Shown here: positions 11,286 to 22,169 of the stretch, one piece after another
Layout: the number at the start of each line of letters is the position of its first letter
Position numbering within the stretch: position 1 is the first letter of the stretch
Source of the DNA: Evernia prunastri
Lineage: Eukaryota; Ascomycota; Lecanoromycetes; Lecanorales; Parmeliaceae
Length of the DNA: 64,000 bases
Direction of reading: 5' to 3'
Assembly: GCA_003184365.1 (NCBI GenBank)
Contig: NKYR01000061.1
Location: 124,001 to 188,000 of the forward strand
Notes under the pieces: model-generated
Seen by the model: the letters and a program-made list of their open reading frames with translations, nothing else
What the model was told of the DNA's origin: nothing
Databases searched by the model: none
Made by a program: the position numbers and the translations under genes

Positions 11286-12191
11286 TCACGACAACACGCC
11301 GGTCTGACGAGCGAGAGCTAGTACTTGGTCGACGACAGCTGTAACGTCTGGAGTCTGCAATACCACGCGATGGTCTCCATCCCACTCGACCAAACGAGTC
11401 GTGCCGGGCTTGCAATAGTCCGTGAGAAGCCGGCGATGATTCACAAGACCACGGTCCTTCCGCCCGTGGACATGCAGAGTCGGAAGATGCAGGACGTGAT
11501 CGGATCCGTTCAGGAAGGCGCCAGTAATTAGAGCAAAGGAGCCCGTGGTGATTTCGTTGGCATCAGCAAGCGCGAAGGAGTCGGTCAAATTCATATCTAG
11601 ATTGACGAGGGGACCGCGGCCAGCCAGAAGGATAGCAAATTTGAAGTTGGTCTCTGCTGGCGGAGTTTCCAGCTTGTCGGCACGCAGTTGATAGCGAAGT
11701 AGCAGGCTTGCACAGACTTTGGCTCCCTGACTGAAACCCATGAGGGCGACCCAATCATCGGTGGCGCCCAACGCATCGTCTTGCGCCATTGCCTCGTTGA
11801 TGAGCCGGTCTATGTCATGGCAGATGACCTCCGCACCGGGATCGGGCTGATCAGTCTTCCAGCGGAGCCAGCGACGGAAAGGCTGCAGATGGGCGTATGT
11901 GGGCACAATTTTAGGGTCGGGCGGGGACAGATAGGGTGCATCTGGGAAGACAAATCTGAATTTGTCACCGAGAAGGCGAAATAGACCGCGGCTTTGCAGG
12001 CGAAAGGCCTCAGCGTTTGCGCCGCCCCCGTGGAGGCAGAGAATGCGTGGGAGGTGGAGTTGTCCTAGGGTAACGGTTGAGGGAGGAGGGTCAGCCATGC
12101 CTAAGGCGAATGCTGCAGAGCTATGTGGGCGAAGAAGGTGGATGAGTTGAAGTTTGGAGAAGGCAGAAAGATCAAAGTCGCATTTGTGCAA
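11286..12191 (-). CDS. FSH1-type serine hydrolase, candidate trans-acting polyketide esterase
   Basis: This is a single-exon alpha/beta hydrolase of the FSH1 family, up to 301 residues long. The start of the fold is visible as LPRILCLHGGGANAEAF, where the HGGG region forms the oxyanion hole. The nucleophile is Ser154 in GFSQG, the acid is Asp246 in HGRKDRGL, and the base is His274 in DGDHRV. A more likely start than Met1 is Met32 (position 12098), because family members begin just before this strand. The gene is in the same orientation as the PKS and directly upstream of it. FSH1-family hydrolases such as CitA of the citrinin cluster work with methylated non-reducing PKSs. Because the neighbouring PKS has no release domain, I infer that this enzyme hydrolyses or edits the ACP-bound product. 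It has no signal peptide and is probably cytosolic. Confidence 0.88.
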   Translation of the reverse strand: MHKCDFDLSAFSKLQLIHLLRPHSSAAFALGMADPPPSTVTLGQLHLPRILCLHGGGANAEAFRLQSRGLFRLLGDKFRFVFPDAPYLSPPDPKIVPTYAHLQPFRRWLRWKTDQPDPGAEVICHDIDRLINEAMAQDDALGATDDWVALMGFSQGAKVCASLLLRYQLRADKLETPPAETNFKFAILLAGRGPLVNLDMNLTDSFALADANEITTGSFALITGAFLNGSDHVLHLPTLHVHGRKDRGLVNHRRLLTDYCKPGTTRLVEWDGDHRVVLQTPDVTAVVDQVLALARQTGVLS

Positions 12192-12230
12192 ATGAGATAG
12201 GATTTAGTAAGATTTCGGACACGGATGCAT

Positions 12231-12306
12231 CTCTGCAGATCATCTTGACCGCTACCTACCTATTTTTTCCCGGCACAAGTCACCTCTGCAGATCACGTTG
12301 ATCGAA
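12231..12306. promoter_or_regulatory. Direct repeat upstream of the hydrolase gene
   Basis: Two similar 20-bp blocks of the form TCTGCAGATCAYSTTGAYC occur at about 12232 and 12289, spaced 57 bp apart, in the 5' flank of the minus-strand hydrolase. They could be binding sites for a cluster regulator, but this is only suggested by position and repetition. No copy was noticed in the PKS flank. Confidence 0.25.
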
Positions 12307-13334
12307 GTTCCTGCTCAACATGCACACTGCAGGTAGGAGGGCGCATTCTGAAGCCTTACGCAGCAGCCATATTTAGCACAGTGGGCTTGGCTGAGGGGGT
12401 TATATCCTCCTGCAGCAGCCTTCTTCCACAGAAGGTAATCAATCGCTCCTTTCCACGCGATCTCAGACTTAGCTCCATCAAACTCTGCAGAAGATGTGGT
12501 TTTAAAAGAAGCCCGGTTCGGTCGATGTTCCCCGATTCCGCCGGCGCGAAGGTTTGCGATCGAAGCGAATACTACCGAGCGGTCCCAACGTAAGCGTGTG
12601 CCACGATGTAGATTTCCAGCTGCAGTCACGATAGCATACCTAGGCACGTACGGTGGTCTGCAGTAAAATGTATGTATGATGATGTTTTCCAAGTATTTCT
12701 GGCAAGAGCTATTTGGCTGGGGTTCGGCAAGGCCTCCAAGCCCCCCACAACGATTGGTGCGACCACGATTTCTCTGAGTGATTCCGGCGGCGAGAGGCTT
12801 GTCACGCTTGTTTCTCCAAAGTTCCTTATCTACGCGTGGATGCCACGGCGCTAGGGATGTACACCTACGTTACATTCCTGGGGAATACATTGTCATTTCC
12901 AGGGTTATGGAATCGCAAGGTACCAGTTTACTCGATTCGCACCCTGTTCTTTGTATAACTTCAAACGAATACTTCAAATTCAGATACTAAAGCGTGCAAA
13001 CTGTAGTGCACATGCTACAGTGTGACTGAAGGGTTGAAACGATATTGATTTAGTTGTTATTTATTGACTAGATTAACAGTTGCGTACCTCCGAAACTGAC
13101 ATACCCCCAACGGATTTGTATTTCCCTTCCCCCTTCCCTCACCTTTCTACACTCTTTGAAAGACTTGGAAAGATCTCGGTTCGACCGAGTAACACCGACG
13201 CTGACACGGCGCATCATCCCACTTTTATACCTTGAACTTGGTCTGGCGCATGCCGACCTCGGACAATACGTAGAGCCGCTGGATAGACCACATATCCTAC
13301 GGGACGACATATTGAAGACAAGGCGATCGAAGCA

Positions 13335-13702
13335 ATGCCCGTCACCTTCACCCGTAGGCATCTTGTTCCCCTCTTCAAATGCCTCGCAAACAGATTCTGA
13401 TTTTCACAGAATCTCCACGACCGCCATGCTGAGCTGGACGTCGACTACTTACCTCCACAAACATATGCCGCTATGCGCAAGGCTCCTTGGGCCCTCGGTC
13501 ATCGTGTCCTGGACCCTGTGGAAAACTTCCCGACGACAGCCGGTTCTCGTACGAGGGTGCCACCACCTGGGCCAGCGTGGAGGCGCGCGATGCAGCCTTG
13601 AAAGCCAAGGAAGGGCTCGAATGTATCGGCGACTTGAGGTATTACGTGAAAAAGCCGGCGAAGGTGTATCTTCGAGAGGAAATAGGTTCGGGCAGAGCTT
13701 GA
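13335..13702 (+). pseudogene. Remnant of a small gene, possibly an EthD/Dabb-like fold
   Basis: Two stretches read like real protein but lie in different frames. The first runs from about 13411 to 13525 and contains HDRHAELDVDYLPPQTYAAM and LGHRVLDPVENFP. The second runs from about 13525 to 13702 and contains PDDSRFSYEGATTWASVEA and RYYVKKPAKVYLREE. A one-base shift near 13525 separates them. A branch-point-like CTGAT and TTTTCACAG acceptor precede the first block at about 13410. The second block loosely resembles the C-terminal half of EthD-type dimeric alpha/beta-barrel proteins, which do occur in polyketide clusters. The match is by eye only, and the gene may be broken or misassembled. Confidence 0.3.
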
Positions 13703-13811
13703 TCTTTCAACTCCACTGGCAGAGAGCGGCAGAATTATGGCTAAACAGTATGCATTTAAGTAATGGTCTTCGTACCCGCATATCTTTGACATATAGCCTA
13801 ATCAGATCTCT

Positions 13812-13856
13812 TGAGGAGGAGGAGGAGGAGGAGGAGAGAGGAGGAGAGAGGAGGAG
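13812..13856 (+). repeat. GAG/GGA-rich microsatellite
   Basis: A purine-only run of GAG and GGAGA units lies about 110 bp downstream of the small-gene remnant. It is a simple sequence repeat with no gene across it. Confidence 0.85.
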
Positions 13857-14202
13857 TTCTATGAAAGAATGATCGTGTAGTTAATTAGTTGAGGCTGTCT
13901 TCGTGAATTGAAATGTGACTAATCCGATTTTCCAAAGAAATGAGATGACGTAGTCGCAAGGGCCAATTGGAGTTCTTCGGTGTCAGCGTCGGGGTTTACA
14001 TCTTTTTCTTCTCGTAATAACGATATCTCCGTTGCGCTCATCCCCTCCATCTTCAGCATCCCTTACTTTACTCTCTCGTCCTTGCGCACCAGAGCAGGCT
14101 CTTTCAAACACTGCCTAGCACTCGAACACAACCCTTCATCTATCCGTCCAAGACTAACCCCTATCACACCGCGAAACTGCTCGCTACGACCCCTCGGCCA
14201 CC

Positions 14203-14794
14203 ATGCCGACTAATTCAAGTGTGAAGCGCATTCTCAAGGCTCAGGAGACGGATGGCTCTTTAACGCTTGGCCTCGCCGTCAATGGAAAAGCAATCACGCC
14301 CAAGCAGTTCATCCCGAAGGCTGGTGAGTCTTCCTCCTTTACGCACCGTTTCAATTAACCATGCAGAGCCCGGCCTGATCTTCCGGACAGAGGCCCAGAC
14401 CGCTCCCGAAGTCTCTTTCGCCGTCCCGAAACCCTCTGCCACCTACATGGTCGTCGCCTTGGACCTGGACGCCCCTTTCCCTTTCTGGGGCTTCCTCGGC
14501 CCCATCCTCCACTGGATCCAGCCTGGCCTCCAGGCCGGTCCCAACGACGCCCTGACGTCCAGCCAGCCCTTCGTCGCCAACTACATCGGTCCCGCCCCTC
14601 CGCCCGGTAGCGGGCCCCACCGTTACTCCTTCTTCCTCTTTGAGCAGCCGGACAGCTTCGACGGCAAGCGGTACGCGCCCGCGGACGGGAAGCCCTTGAG
14701 CAACTGGAACCGTATGCGCTATGACCTGGATGGCTGGCAGAAGAAGGCCAAGCTCGGTGAACCTCTGGCCGTAAACTATTTTGTGAGCAATTAA
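14203..14794 (+). CDS. Phosphatidylethanolamine-binding protein (PEBP) family
   Basis: Exons 14203-14323 and 14367-14794 encode 182 residues; the 43-bp intron has donor GTGAGT and acceptor GCAG and restores KAEPGLIF. The start codon sits in a good context (CCACCATG). PEBP signatures are clear: a DLDAPFPFWGF segment, LHWIQPG, and YIGPAPPPGSGPHRYSFFLF, which form the conserved anion-binding pocket of the fold. Fungal members of the TFS1/PEBP group bind phospholipids or inhibit carboxypeptidase Y and Ras-GAP, but the exact role here cannot be told. The protein has no signal peptide. The second exon is strikingly GC-rich compared with the surrounding 5 kb. It lies 2 kb from the polyketide locus; a link to it is not supported. 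Confidence 0.9.
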
Positions 14795-17687
14795 GCGATG
14801 GCTCTTTTCGCTGGGCGGTCTGATGCACGCTCGTGCTGAGTCACCGCGTTATGAATGCTTGGTGCATGTGGACTCCGCTTTTCTTGCTTTCTGCAGCGAT
14901 GGAAGTGTCTTTAGAACTTAGCCATAATATACCCAACGCCACCTGAGATGGCTCTCGATGCACTTTCTGCGGGAAACATTGGCGACGGATGATTTTTTGC
15001 TACCTTCGTTTCCACCCACGCTTTGACGTCAGGTTCCTCTCCACATTACCACCTCTCGTTACAGTAACAGTGATAACACCGGCTCCAGCACCGACCGCCT
15101 TTTTTTAACGGTTTGAAACGTGAGCAGAGGGTCTAGTGGCCTTCTACTGGCCAATTAGCCTTCACATGTTTCTTGCTATTTGGTTCTTTACAGCCACGTT
15201 TCATGCGTGCTATGCGCCTTCGGCGAGGTCCGGGGACAGATGACCAGGCAGGAACCCTACTTATACCTGGCTCGCACCAGCATATGGCTCTTCATTCAAT
15301 TCCGTCTCTTTAAAGCCATAGCACACTTCTGTCCCGCGTAACCGCGCCTGGGTTTAGCAATCATCACTCCAGATTCATGCCGCAGAGGCACGGGGTGTTT
15401 TTCTAGCTTTAGGGCACGAAAATACGCCTGTTCAGGCCTCTATTTGGGCCTCTTCAGGTAGCTGGCTCTGGCGGTGGGATTGTCCAATCATTTGCGATCG
15501 CCATTCGTGTTTTGTTGTGCTTGATGGGCATGAAGATGATGTAACTAATTGAAAAGGTATGTTACCTATCATGGTTCCAGCCTGGGGCGCGCCGTCGCCA
15601 AGGCTTTAAGTGGTAGAATAGGTTATGCCTATCAGCATGAAATTGGTCATTTGGTCTACCCGGCCAGCGGGGCCCCCCGGGTAAACCTATTCCTTCCTTT
15701 GGGGTCACTCCGTGACAGTACCGTAACGAAGACATCAAGCCACGACTCTACACGCGTGAAAGGGTCTCAATTTCACAAAAGTCCTCGCACCTTTTACTCA
15801 ACCGTGCAAGCAGTAGCCTCGGATGTCCAGACCGCAACGATGGAATAAATCCTCCGCCGCTCCCCGCCCCTTCTCGGCCGCCTACCACGCGTCGTCCCTG
15901 CCGAAGGTCCGTCAACTGCATACTGTCCGCCTCCTGCCAGTCGTGAGTAGCGCCAAGAACCAAGTTCCCCAGAAGATAGCTATTATTCTCCCTGTCCAGA
16001 CCATTCGTCCACACATCTGCATCCCTCTTGAATAGCGAATTCCTTCGATCTGGGGCCCCAGATTCCGAAGACGTCGGACCCGCGCGATGGATGCAGCCTC
16101 ATGCATTGCGTTCTCATGGATAGCTTTCTCTCCGACTGTAGCCGTGGATCTGTAATGAGCTTCAAGTATTTTTGTCGCCGGTGTTGTGGTAGCCTGGCGT
16201 GGTGTGATATATAGCCTGGTTCTTGGAACAAGATCTCGCGGGTTCGAATCCGATTGGAGGGAGCAGTGGACAGGTGGGGTGAAAAGGATTGTCTGTTGCA
16301 CTGTAGGGTCGGTAGGCCGATGCGCGTCCTGATTTGGTCCGAGGGGAATATTCCCCCGGACGTCGAATCCGCTAGGTTTGACGATGGAAAGAACTTTGAT
16401 ACGCGTTTTGCGACCGAGTGAATAGATTCTGCTTGCTTCGGAGAGGCACAGCGGCTAGACAATAAATATTATTCTTCGAGCAGTGCTGCGTAACGCCCCC
16501 GAAGCGCAGTTCTGAACTCGAGACTCTTTCGTCACATGTCCCGGAAGACGGCTGGGTGCTATTTTCCCGGGCCGCGGGCTCAGCACATGATTGCAAAAAA
16601 GGGGCTCATACATGCGCCGCTCTTTCTTGGAACAGTTGCACTTCCCCCATCTCGTTCCTAAGTACGCGCTTGCAAACAGCATGCTATCTTATGTTATTGA
16701 ATGGCAATATAGGAGTATCCGCGGCGAAAGACTGGTAGCTGTGCAGGGGGCAACTATCAGAAATCTTTTGGTCATTCCCACAAACTCATGGGCTGGCTTC
16801 CAAGGGTCCCGTAGCGACACTGGCTCCCAGAATGGATGCGAAGGTGCGAGACGTCGTGGTTTGGAAGCAAGTTGAACTTGCCGTGTCTGATAGATTGCTG
16901 TAGATTACTTAGACTGGTTAACGTGGTCCCTGCCACATCAGCCTCTCGAGAGTGCTCAAGAATCTCGTGTTTAGCCCAAAAATGCTGTGCAAAAGTGTAA
17001 AAAAAAAACGATCAAGCGTGAAGACTGGCAAAGATCACGGAATCATACAAATCTTTAGCGCATAGAGTGTCAATTTCATTTGTTCAGCCGCGAACTATTT
17101 TGATGCTCACTCCCGCAAGATTCAAGGCTCGAGTAAGGTATTCAAGCCACTCGTACCTTAAAGCTGAAGTTCTGATGGACCCCTAAAGTACTCCTCCTGG
17201 AGACTTTCAAGCCAAACCTGAACGGCGACGACGACGGAATTATTCACTCAATCTAGGATCGATTGAATTATTGGGCTGCTACTCTTCTTTTCCTACACGT
17301 GTATACGCATAGCGTTGATGTCAGAAGATCATTGTGAACTTTTTTACTCCCCTTGGGATATCTTAGGTAATTTTACTTGGAAGATGTGTTTGTGCAGGGG
17401 GTGCTGACTCCCTGTCGTGGCTCGTATCTGCTCGTACCCCTTGCCACGAGCTGGAACCCGAGCTGCGGTGTCGCTACCGGGAACTTATTCTCGGTTATGG
17501 TCGACTTTATGCCCTGGAGCTGGTGGTGGAGCAAGTAGCACCGCCCTAATGACGGCCCTACAGCGGGCCTCTAAGGGATTTCGATCCCTGTTGGACCCTG
17601 GCTTATAGTGTCCGTAGCTACCTTAACCTAGGGCAGCAGGGCAGTAAGGCACCAAAACGAACCTAATTGAGAACAAGCTTCTGCCAA
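14795..17687. other. Gene-poor region, nothing recognised
   Basis: This stretch has many short ORFs on both strands but no recognisable domain or splice-compatible coding chain. It contains small palindromic structures: GAATAGGTT at 15616-15624 against AACCTATTC at 15684-15692, with ACCCGG and CCGGGT inside, and GTCAC/GTGAC around 15705. These could be ends of a decayed mobile element. Confidence 0.4.
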
Positions 17688-17723
17688 AACTACCTAGGTA
17701 CGCGTACCTTACGTTAGGTAGTT
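17688..17723. repeat. Nested inverted repeat
   Basis: AACTACCTA at the left edge pairs with TAGGTAGTT at the right edge, and the inner GGTACGCGTACC is itself a perfect palindrome. The whole 36 bp can form one hairpin with a short unpaired stretch. It lies in noncoding, transposon-remnant-like sequence. Confidence 0.55.
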
Positions 17724-18239
17724 TATAACCAGGGCTATACTAATTCCAAACAGTCCTTCTTAACCGAGAACAAGTTCCCGGTGTCAACACTACACTAGGT
17801 CCTCGTCTCGTTTCGCGGAATTGCGAGTGCGAGTAGCCAATCTAGCTTTGGACGCTCACGCTTGGATCCAAATGATCGAAAGGGTAAGGGTGATATCGTA
17901 GCTCACTTCAGCCCTCCACTAGGGCGATACTCATTGTCACTCTACCACAAGAGCTTCAGGGCAAAAAGTCATCCCTAATCGGGACAAGTTCACAATGTCA
18001 ATAGCGTCAATGGGGAGCTGGTCATAATGGAAAAGCCTAAATCCTGACTCCTCCGGTTCTGAAGGACTCTATACCGGAAGGCAAGAAGAGGAATCAACAT
18101 GACGACATCATGCGCACTGCTGATGCTGACTTGCTCGTGGAGCTCCTTTAATCTGCTTCCTTTAATCTCAACGTACACTTTTCTATCGCATCCACTAACC
18201 CCAATGTAGAAACAATCACATCTCCCCTCGCTTACATGT

Positions 18240-18955
18240 GATCGAAACCTTGGTAGCATCCCGAGCAGACCCTGAAGATCCGGAACAATCCCTACGCGCC
18301 CTACAGGATGTCCTGTCTGACAAAATTCAGAAACAGCCAAAACAGCACCACAGTAGTAATGTTGACAGATTCTAGACTGAGGAAGAACGGTTGATAGCCG
18401 TCCTCGCCATTCTGCCAGACCACGCTGCGACCAGAAATCTGTCTGCCGAGTATGATCGCATTGCTAATCGCGGAGGAGAATCGAAGCTCGTAAATCAGCT
18501 TTAGTAACATGACCATGACTGTCAGTCGATCCAATACAGACACTCCGAGCGCCCGATAGGCATTCAGCTTATAACGCCGCTATTTTGTCCACGCATTATC
18601 TCGCACTCGACGCCGTTTATCTCGTATTCCGTCTGCTTCAGACGTCCATACTATTCTATCCAAAGAGCCGAGATCTTCACAGAGAGCCACGAGGCCATAG
18701 TTGATTGGCTTATTTCTCTATGTCGAACCACACAGTGGTACAAGCTACCGCCATTGCAAATCGTTCCTTCCAAGCCTGTCAAATTATCAACTCGTCCCCT
18801 TATCCTATGCTCATTCGATTCGTCATGGTCTTTCCTCACACTATTCGCTTCAATTGCTCTCTCCGTCCATACTCAGCCTCGTGAAGGATCTTCGCGAGTC
18901 AAAATACGAGGAAGCTGTTCTTGATTCCCTGCGTTCATACGGCTTTATCAAGTAG
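18240..18955 (+). pseudogene. Decayed coding sequence of unknown family
   Basis: Protein-like blocks appear on the plus strand in shifting frames with stops between them: VIETLVASRADPEDPEQSL from 18240, TEEERLIAVLAILPDHAATR near 18380, SHEAIVDWLISLCRTTQW near 18690, and a terminal SLVKDLRESKYEEAVLDSL ending at 18955. The order and orientation are consistent with one gene that has accumulated frameshifts and stops. I do not recognise the family. Open frames on the minus strand over 17990-18543 are probably shadows, but I cannot exclude that they are the coding strand. Confidence 0.3.
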
Positions 18956-19349
18956 TAGCCGCGAGATGGTCCCATTCTCAGCGTTGATTGGCTGGACCAT
19001 GATACCCTCTCTCGTGTTGTACAAGCCACCATGCATGGTCGTTCGCACGCCTGAAGTCGGGCTTGTCGGTACAAACGGCAACGAGACTCCGGCGCATGTA
19101 CCTCACGTTGAGAAGACCACGCAAACGAAGCAGAAGAGATCATCAGTCGTCGTGTATTACACCTGGAGGAGGTAGACCTCGGGGTGTACCACAAAGAACA
19201 TAAATACTCCGTTGAATCCTCTTTATTTGTTTCAATGCAACACTCCAATATCAAAGATACACTCCAGTTCCTTCAACTTCCCAGATCTTTGCTTCTCCCA
19301 TATCAAACACTCATAAGACCTTGCAAAACCACCAAGTAAAGCTATCAAC

Positions 19350-20405
19350 ATGCTCACTTCAACGCACGCCGCCATTTGGGCTCTTGCCCTCATTACCCGA
19401 GCTTCGGCTGAGGTGATGGAGCCTGCTCTAGCCCCTCGAGCTCCAGCGAACGCAGCATCAACATCCGTAGTCCTTGGGACTGCTTCTGGAGGTGCTCTCG
19501 ACCCCAAGGCCACCCATCCACCTACGGCCGACGGGGTCGATTTCTCCGGTGATCTCCTCCTCAACATCGTGAACAAGCAAGGTTATGCACTCTCCATTTT
19601 CTACGGCTCCAACGCCGGCCCCAGTATTTCCGGCAACCCCGGGAAGGGCGTCTTGGCCGCATCTGCCACGACTCAATTGGCTGTACCCACCCTTTTCGCC
19701 GGCCGCGCCATCATCGGGCCCGACTACGACGTCAAGGCTTCGAAGATCGAGTGGAACTGGAGCAACGTTCCCGATGTGGACGTGAGCTACGTCGACGGCT
19801 ACTCCATCCCCATCACCTGTTCTTGCCAAGGCACAGCTGTCACTGGCTGTAACAAGGGCAAGTGTTTCCCTTTGCGTTCATCCTTCTCTTCAAGAAGACC
19901 ACGGAATTAATTATTATTCTTCATAGCTCTCTGGCACGATGGTATCGCTTGTCCCGACGTTGTCGCCGGCGTCTGCTACAATCCTGAATGGGATGTTCCC
20001 AACGGCCCAGCCCAAGCCTTCTTCGCCCCTTGCCAGTACGTGTTCCCCAGCCCTTCTGTCTGCTTGTCCAAGCAACTTGGGAGCCATGAGACATCACATG
20101 AGCGCTCCCTTGCTCCAATACATTGTTCTGATAGAGAGCGATACTAATCCGGACCAATGGAACAGAGGCTCCGCATACACCTTTCCAAAAGACGACGGCG
20201 CAAACTCTTGGAATCAATGCAACAGCGGTGTCATTGATTGCTGCATTGGTACTTCCTGCCCAGCACCTGCGCGCCAGCCGAAGGCCAAGCGTGAACTCAA
20301 CGACGTGGAGAAGCGTCATTTCGTAAGTCGCTTCTTCAGCCTTCTGCTCGAAGTCGACATACTGACGTGGGAAATCGACAGCATGGCCGTGGGGAGGCCG
20401 AGTAA
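19350..20405 (+). CDS. Secreted thaumatin-like protein
   Basis: Exons 19350-19857, 19927-20035, 20166-20322 and 20382-20405 encode about 265 residues. A signal peptide is evident (MLTSTHAAIWALALITRASA). The body has the fungal antigenic thaumatin-like pattern: LLLNIVNKQGYALSIFYGSN, a Cys-rich part CSCQGTAVTGCNK, GVCYNPEWDVPNGPAQAFFA, AYTFPKDDGANSWNQCNSG and DCCIGTSCPAP. The first intron (19858-19926) needs a GC donor, GCAAGT, to keep the frame; the GTGTTT two bases later gives the wrong phase. The last intron has GTAAGT, CTGAC and GACAG. The C-terminal tail carries two Lys-Arg sites (KAKR and VEKR), which suggest Kex2-type trimming. The protein is likely extracellular or in the cell wall. Its function in such fungi is not established. 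Confidence 0.85.
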
Positions 20406-22169
20406 CGGACCCTTCCTGAGGTTCGGTGACAGGGTTCTCTTTCGGCGGGACTCACGGAGCTCACAATGGAAACACGATGGAGAACATTGTCACAATTCCT
20501 CTTGAATGTGTGGTTTGGAAACGAAGAGTGGACTGAAGGGGCATTTGCTTCGTGTCACACATCAGTTCACTTTCCCGCTCAGCGCTCAACAAAAGTCTTT
20601 TTTAGAACGCTCGTTACTGTTTTGTTTCTGTTTCCGTTTCCCTGGATGGTATCCCGAGTCTGTCGCTATAATAGATATCATGTTTCCTGTTTTCCATTTG
20701 AGACGAGTACATGCGAAGAATCAAATTTTCCTTTTATCTATCTGCGTGGACAGCATAACGAGTCAGTCTTTACAATTCAAATAACATGTCCAGCTTTCAT
20801 ATATTAATGTCATGGGACATGCGTATCCATGCCAAAAACCTGCACTGAAGTGATACGCGGAAACTGCAACCGGGCACCACACAGATCCGATTGCGATCCT
20901 TTTCGGATTGCATCTCGTAGACTATTGCATATGCTGAGCGTATCCATCTCTTACCGCAATGAAATCCTCGGATTTGCTGAACAGATCCATCTTACCACCA
21001 ACGAACTTTGGTGACTGGTCTACCCTTGTCATAAAGGGTGCATGACAATGCTGAAAGAAAACAGGTTCATTTCGCGGCTGGGTTGTTCTCTACTCCGTAT
21101 AGACTACCCTGAGGCTGATATACTACTCCTACGAAACTCTGCGCACATGCTGAAACTGTACTCATACCCTCGCTAATTTTTTTTTTCTCGACCTCTACTG
21201 CCCAGATATCGTTCGGTGCAGGCCGAGGTCGCTGGGCCGCAATCAAATGGATTTGGAACCTTGTATTGATGTTTGCGGCGGCTCCTTATATCGTTTGAAG
21301 ATCTTGTCTGAACGCTATTGCAAGTGTTTGTTGGCATTGAGAGAAATGTGCTGAAAGAGTTCGTCTATAGTGTTGGAAATAGTGGCAATCAGCCCTACTA
21401 CTAGTGGCTTGGCAACAACACCTACTTCATGTTTCTGCACCTCCATGTATTCTACCTCCTTAGAGCATTATCTATTAGGCCTTGTGGCCCTGTTATTCAA
21501 CACACTGCTTGATAGCGCGAGAGCCGTCCAAGCCGCCTAGATGGTGTGATATACTAAAGTAGGTAGGGCTAGGGCTTGTACTAGCGCTGTACAGGGCTTC
21601 ATGCACGTCTTTCCTGTTGAATCCCTCTCTCTAGGAACTTAGATATCATACCTACCTGTCGACTCGAAATCGCCGCAATGATCACCTTACCTCAAAGAGT
21701 GGACCTCGAAATCTTGGTTTCTGATGGACACATCGTTCCACGCGAAGAAAAAGATTAAGGAATTGTAGCTGCAGCCTGCAGGAAGGCGGCCCGGTATCAT
21801 CCTGCATTTCCTTACGAGGTTAGGTACACAGTGGCCGCCGCCTCACGCCAAGAGGACTCGGCCTCGAAATCTGTGAAGGGGAAGATTTGCACCTCTTCTC
21901 TGCCGTTGTCCGCTGGGGATCAGACTCAAGATTCCGATGCGCATCTGCTATGATGTCGCACTTTGGAGTCATTGGGCTGTCTTTTCAAACCCAATTGTGT
22001 GCTCCTTGTTCCTAAGGTGGGCTGACAATCGGGGCAACCTGTGATAGGAATCTCTTCACCTGTCCTCTACCTTTGATGTCCCTGAGTCCTCTTTGACCGC
22101 GGTCTGCCACAAGTCACATATCCACCATTGCTGTAACGGCCGGCGTCTAGCTGTCCGATAGCAGTCAAA
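20406..22169. other. Intergenic, nothing recognised
   Basis: The 1.76 kb between the thaumatin-like gene and the next gene has no ORF above about 110 codons and no recognisable domain, RNA gene or repeat. Part of it must hold the 3' end of the former and the promoter of the latter. Confidence 0.4.

Noticed and set aside
16241..16251. GGTTCGAATCC resembling a tRNA T-arm
   Set aside because: The flanking bases do not form a 5-bp T-stem, and no matching acceptor, D or anticodon arm is present on either strand; the motif is near-palindromic and occurs by chance.
17990..18543. Minus-strand gene made of two overlapping ORFs
   Set aside because: No splice joins them and the plus strand shows more protein-like blocks; treated as shadows of a decayed gene.
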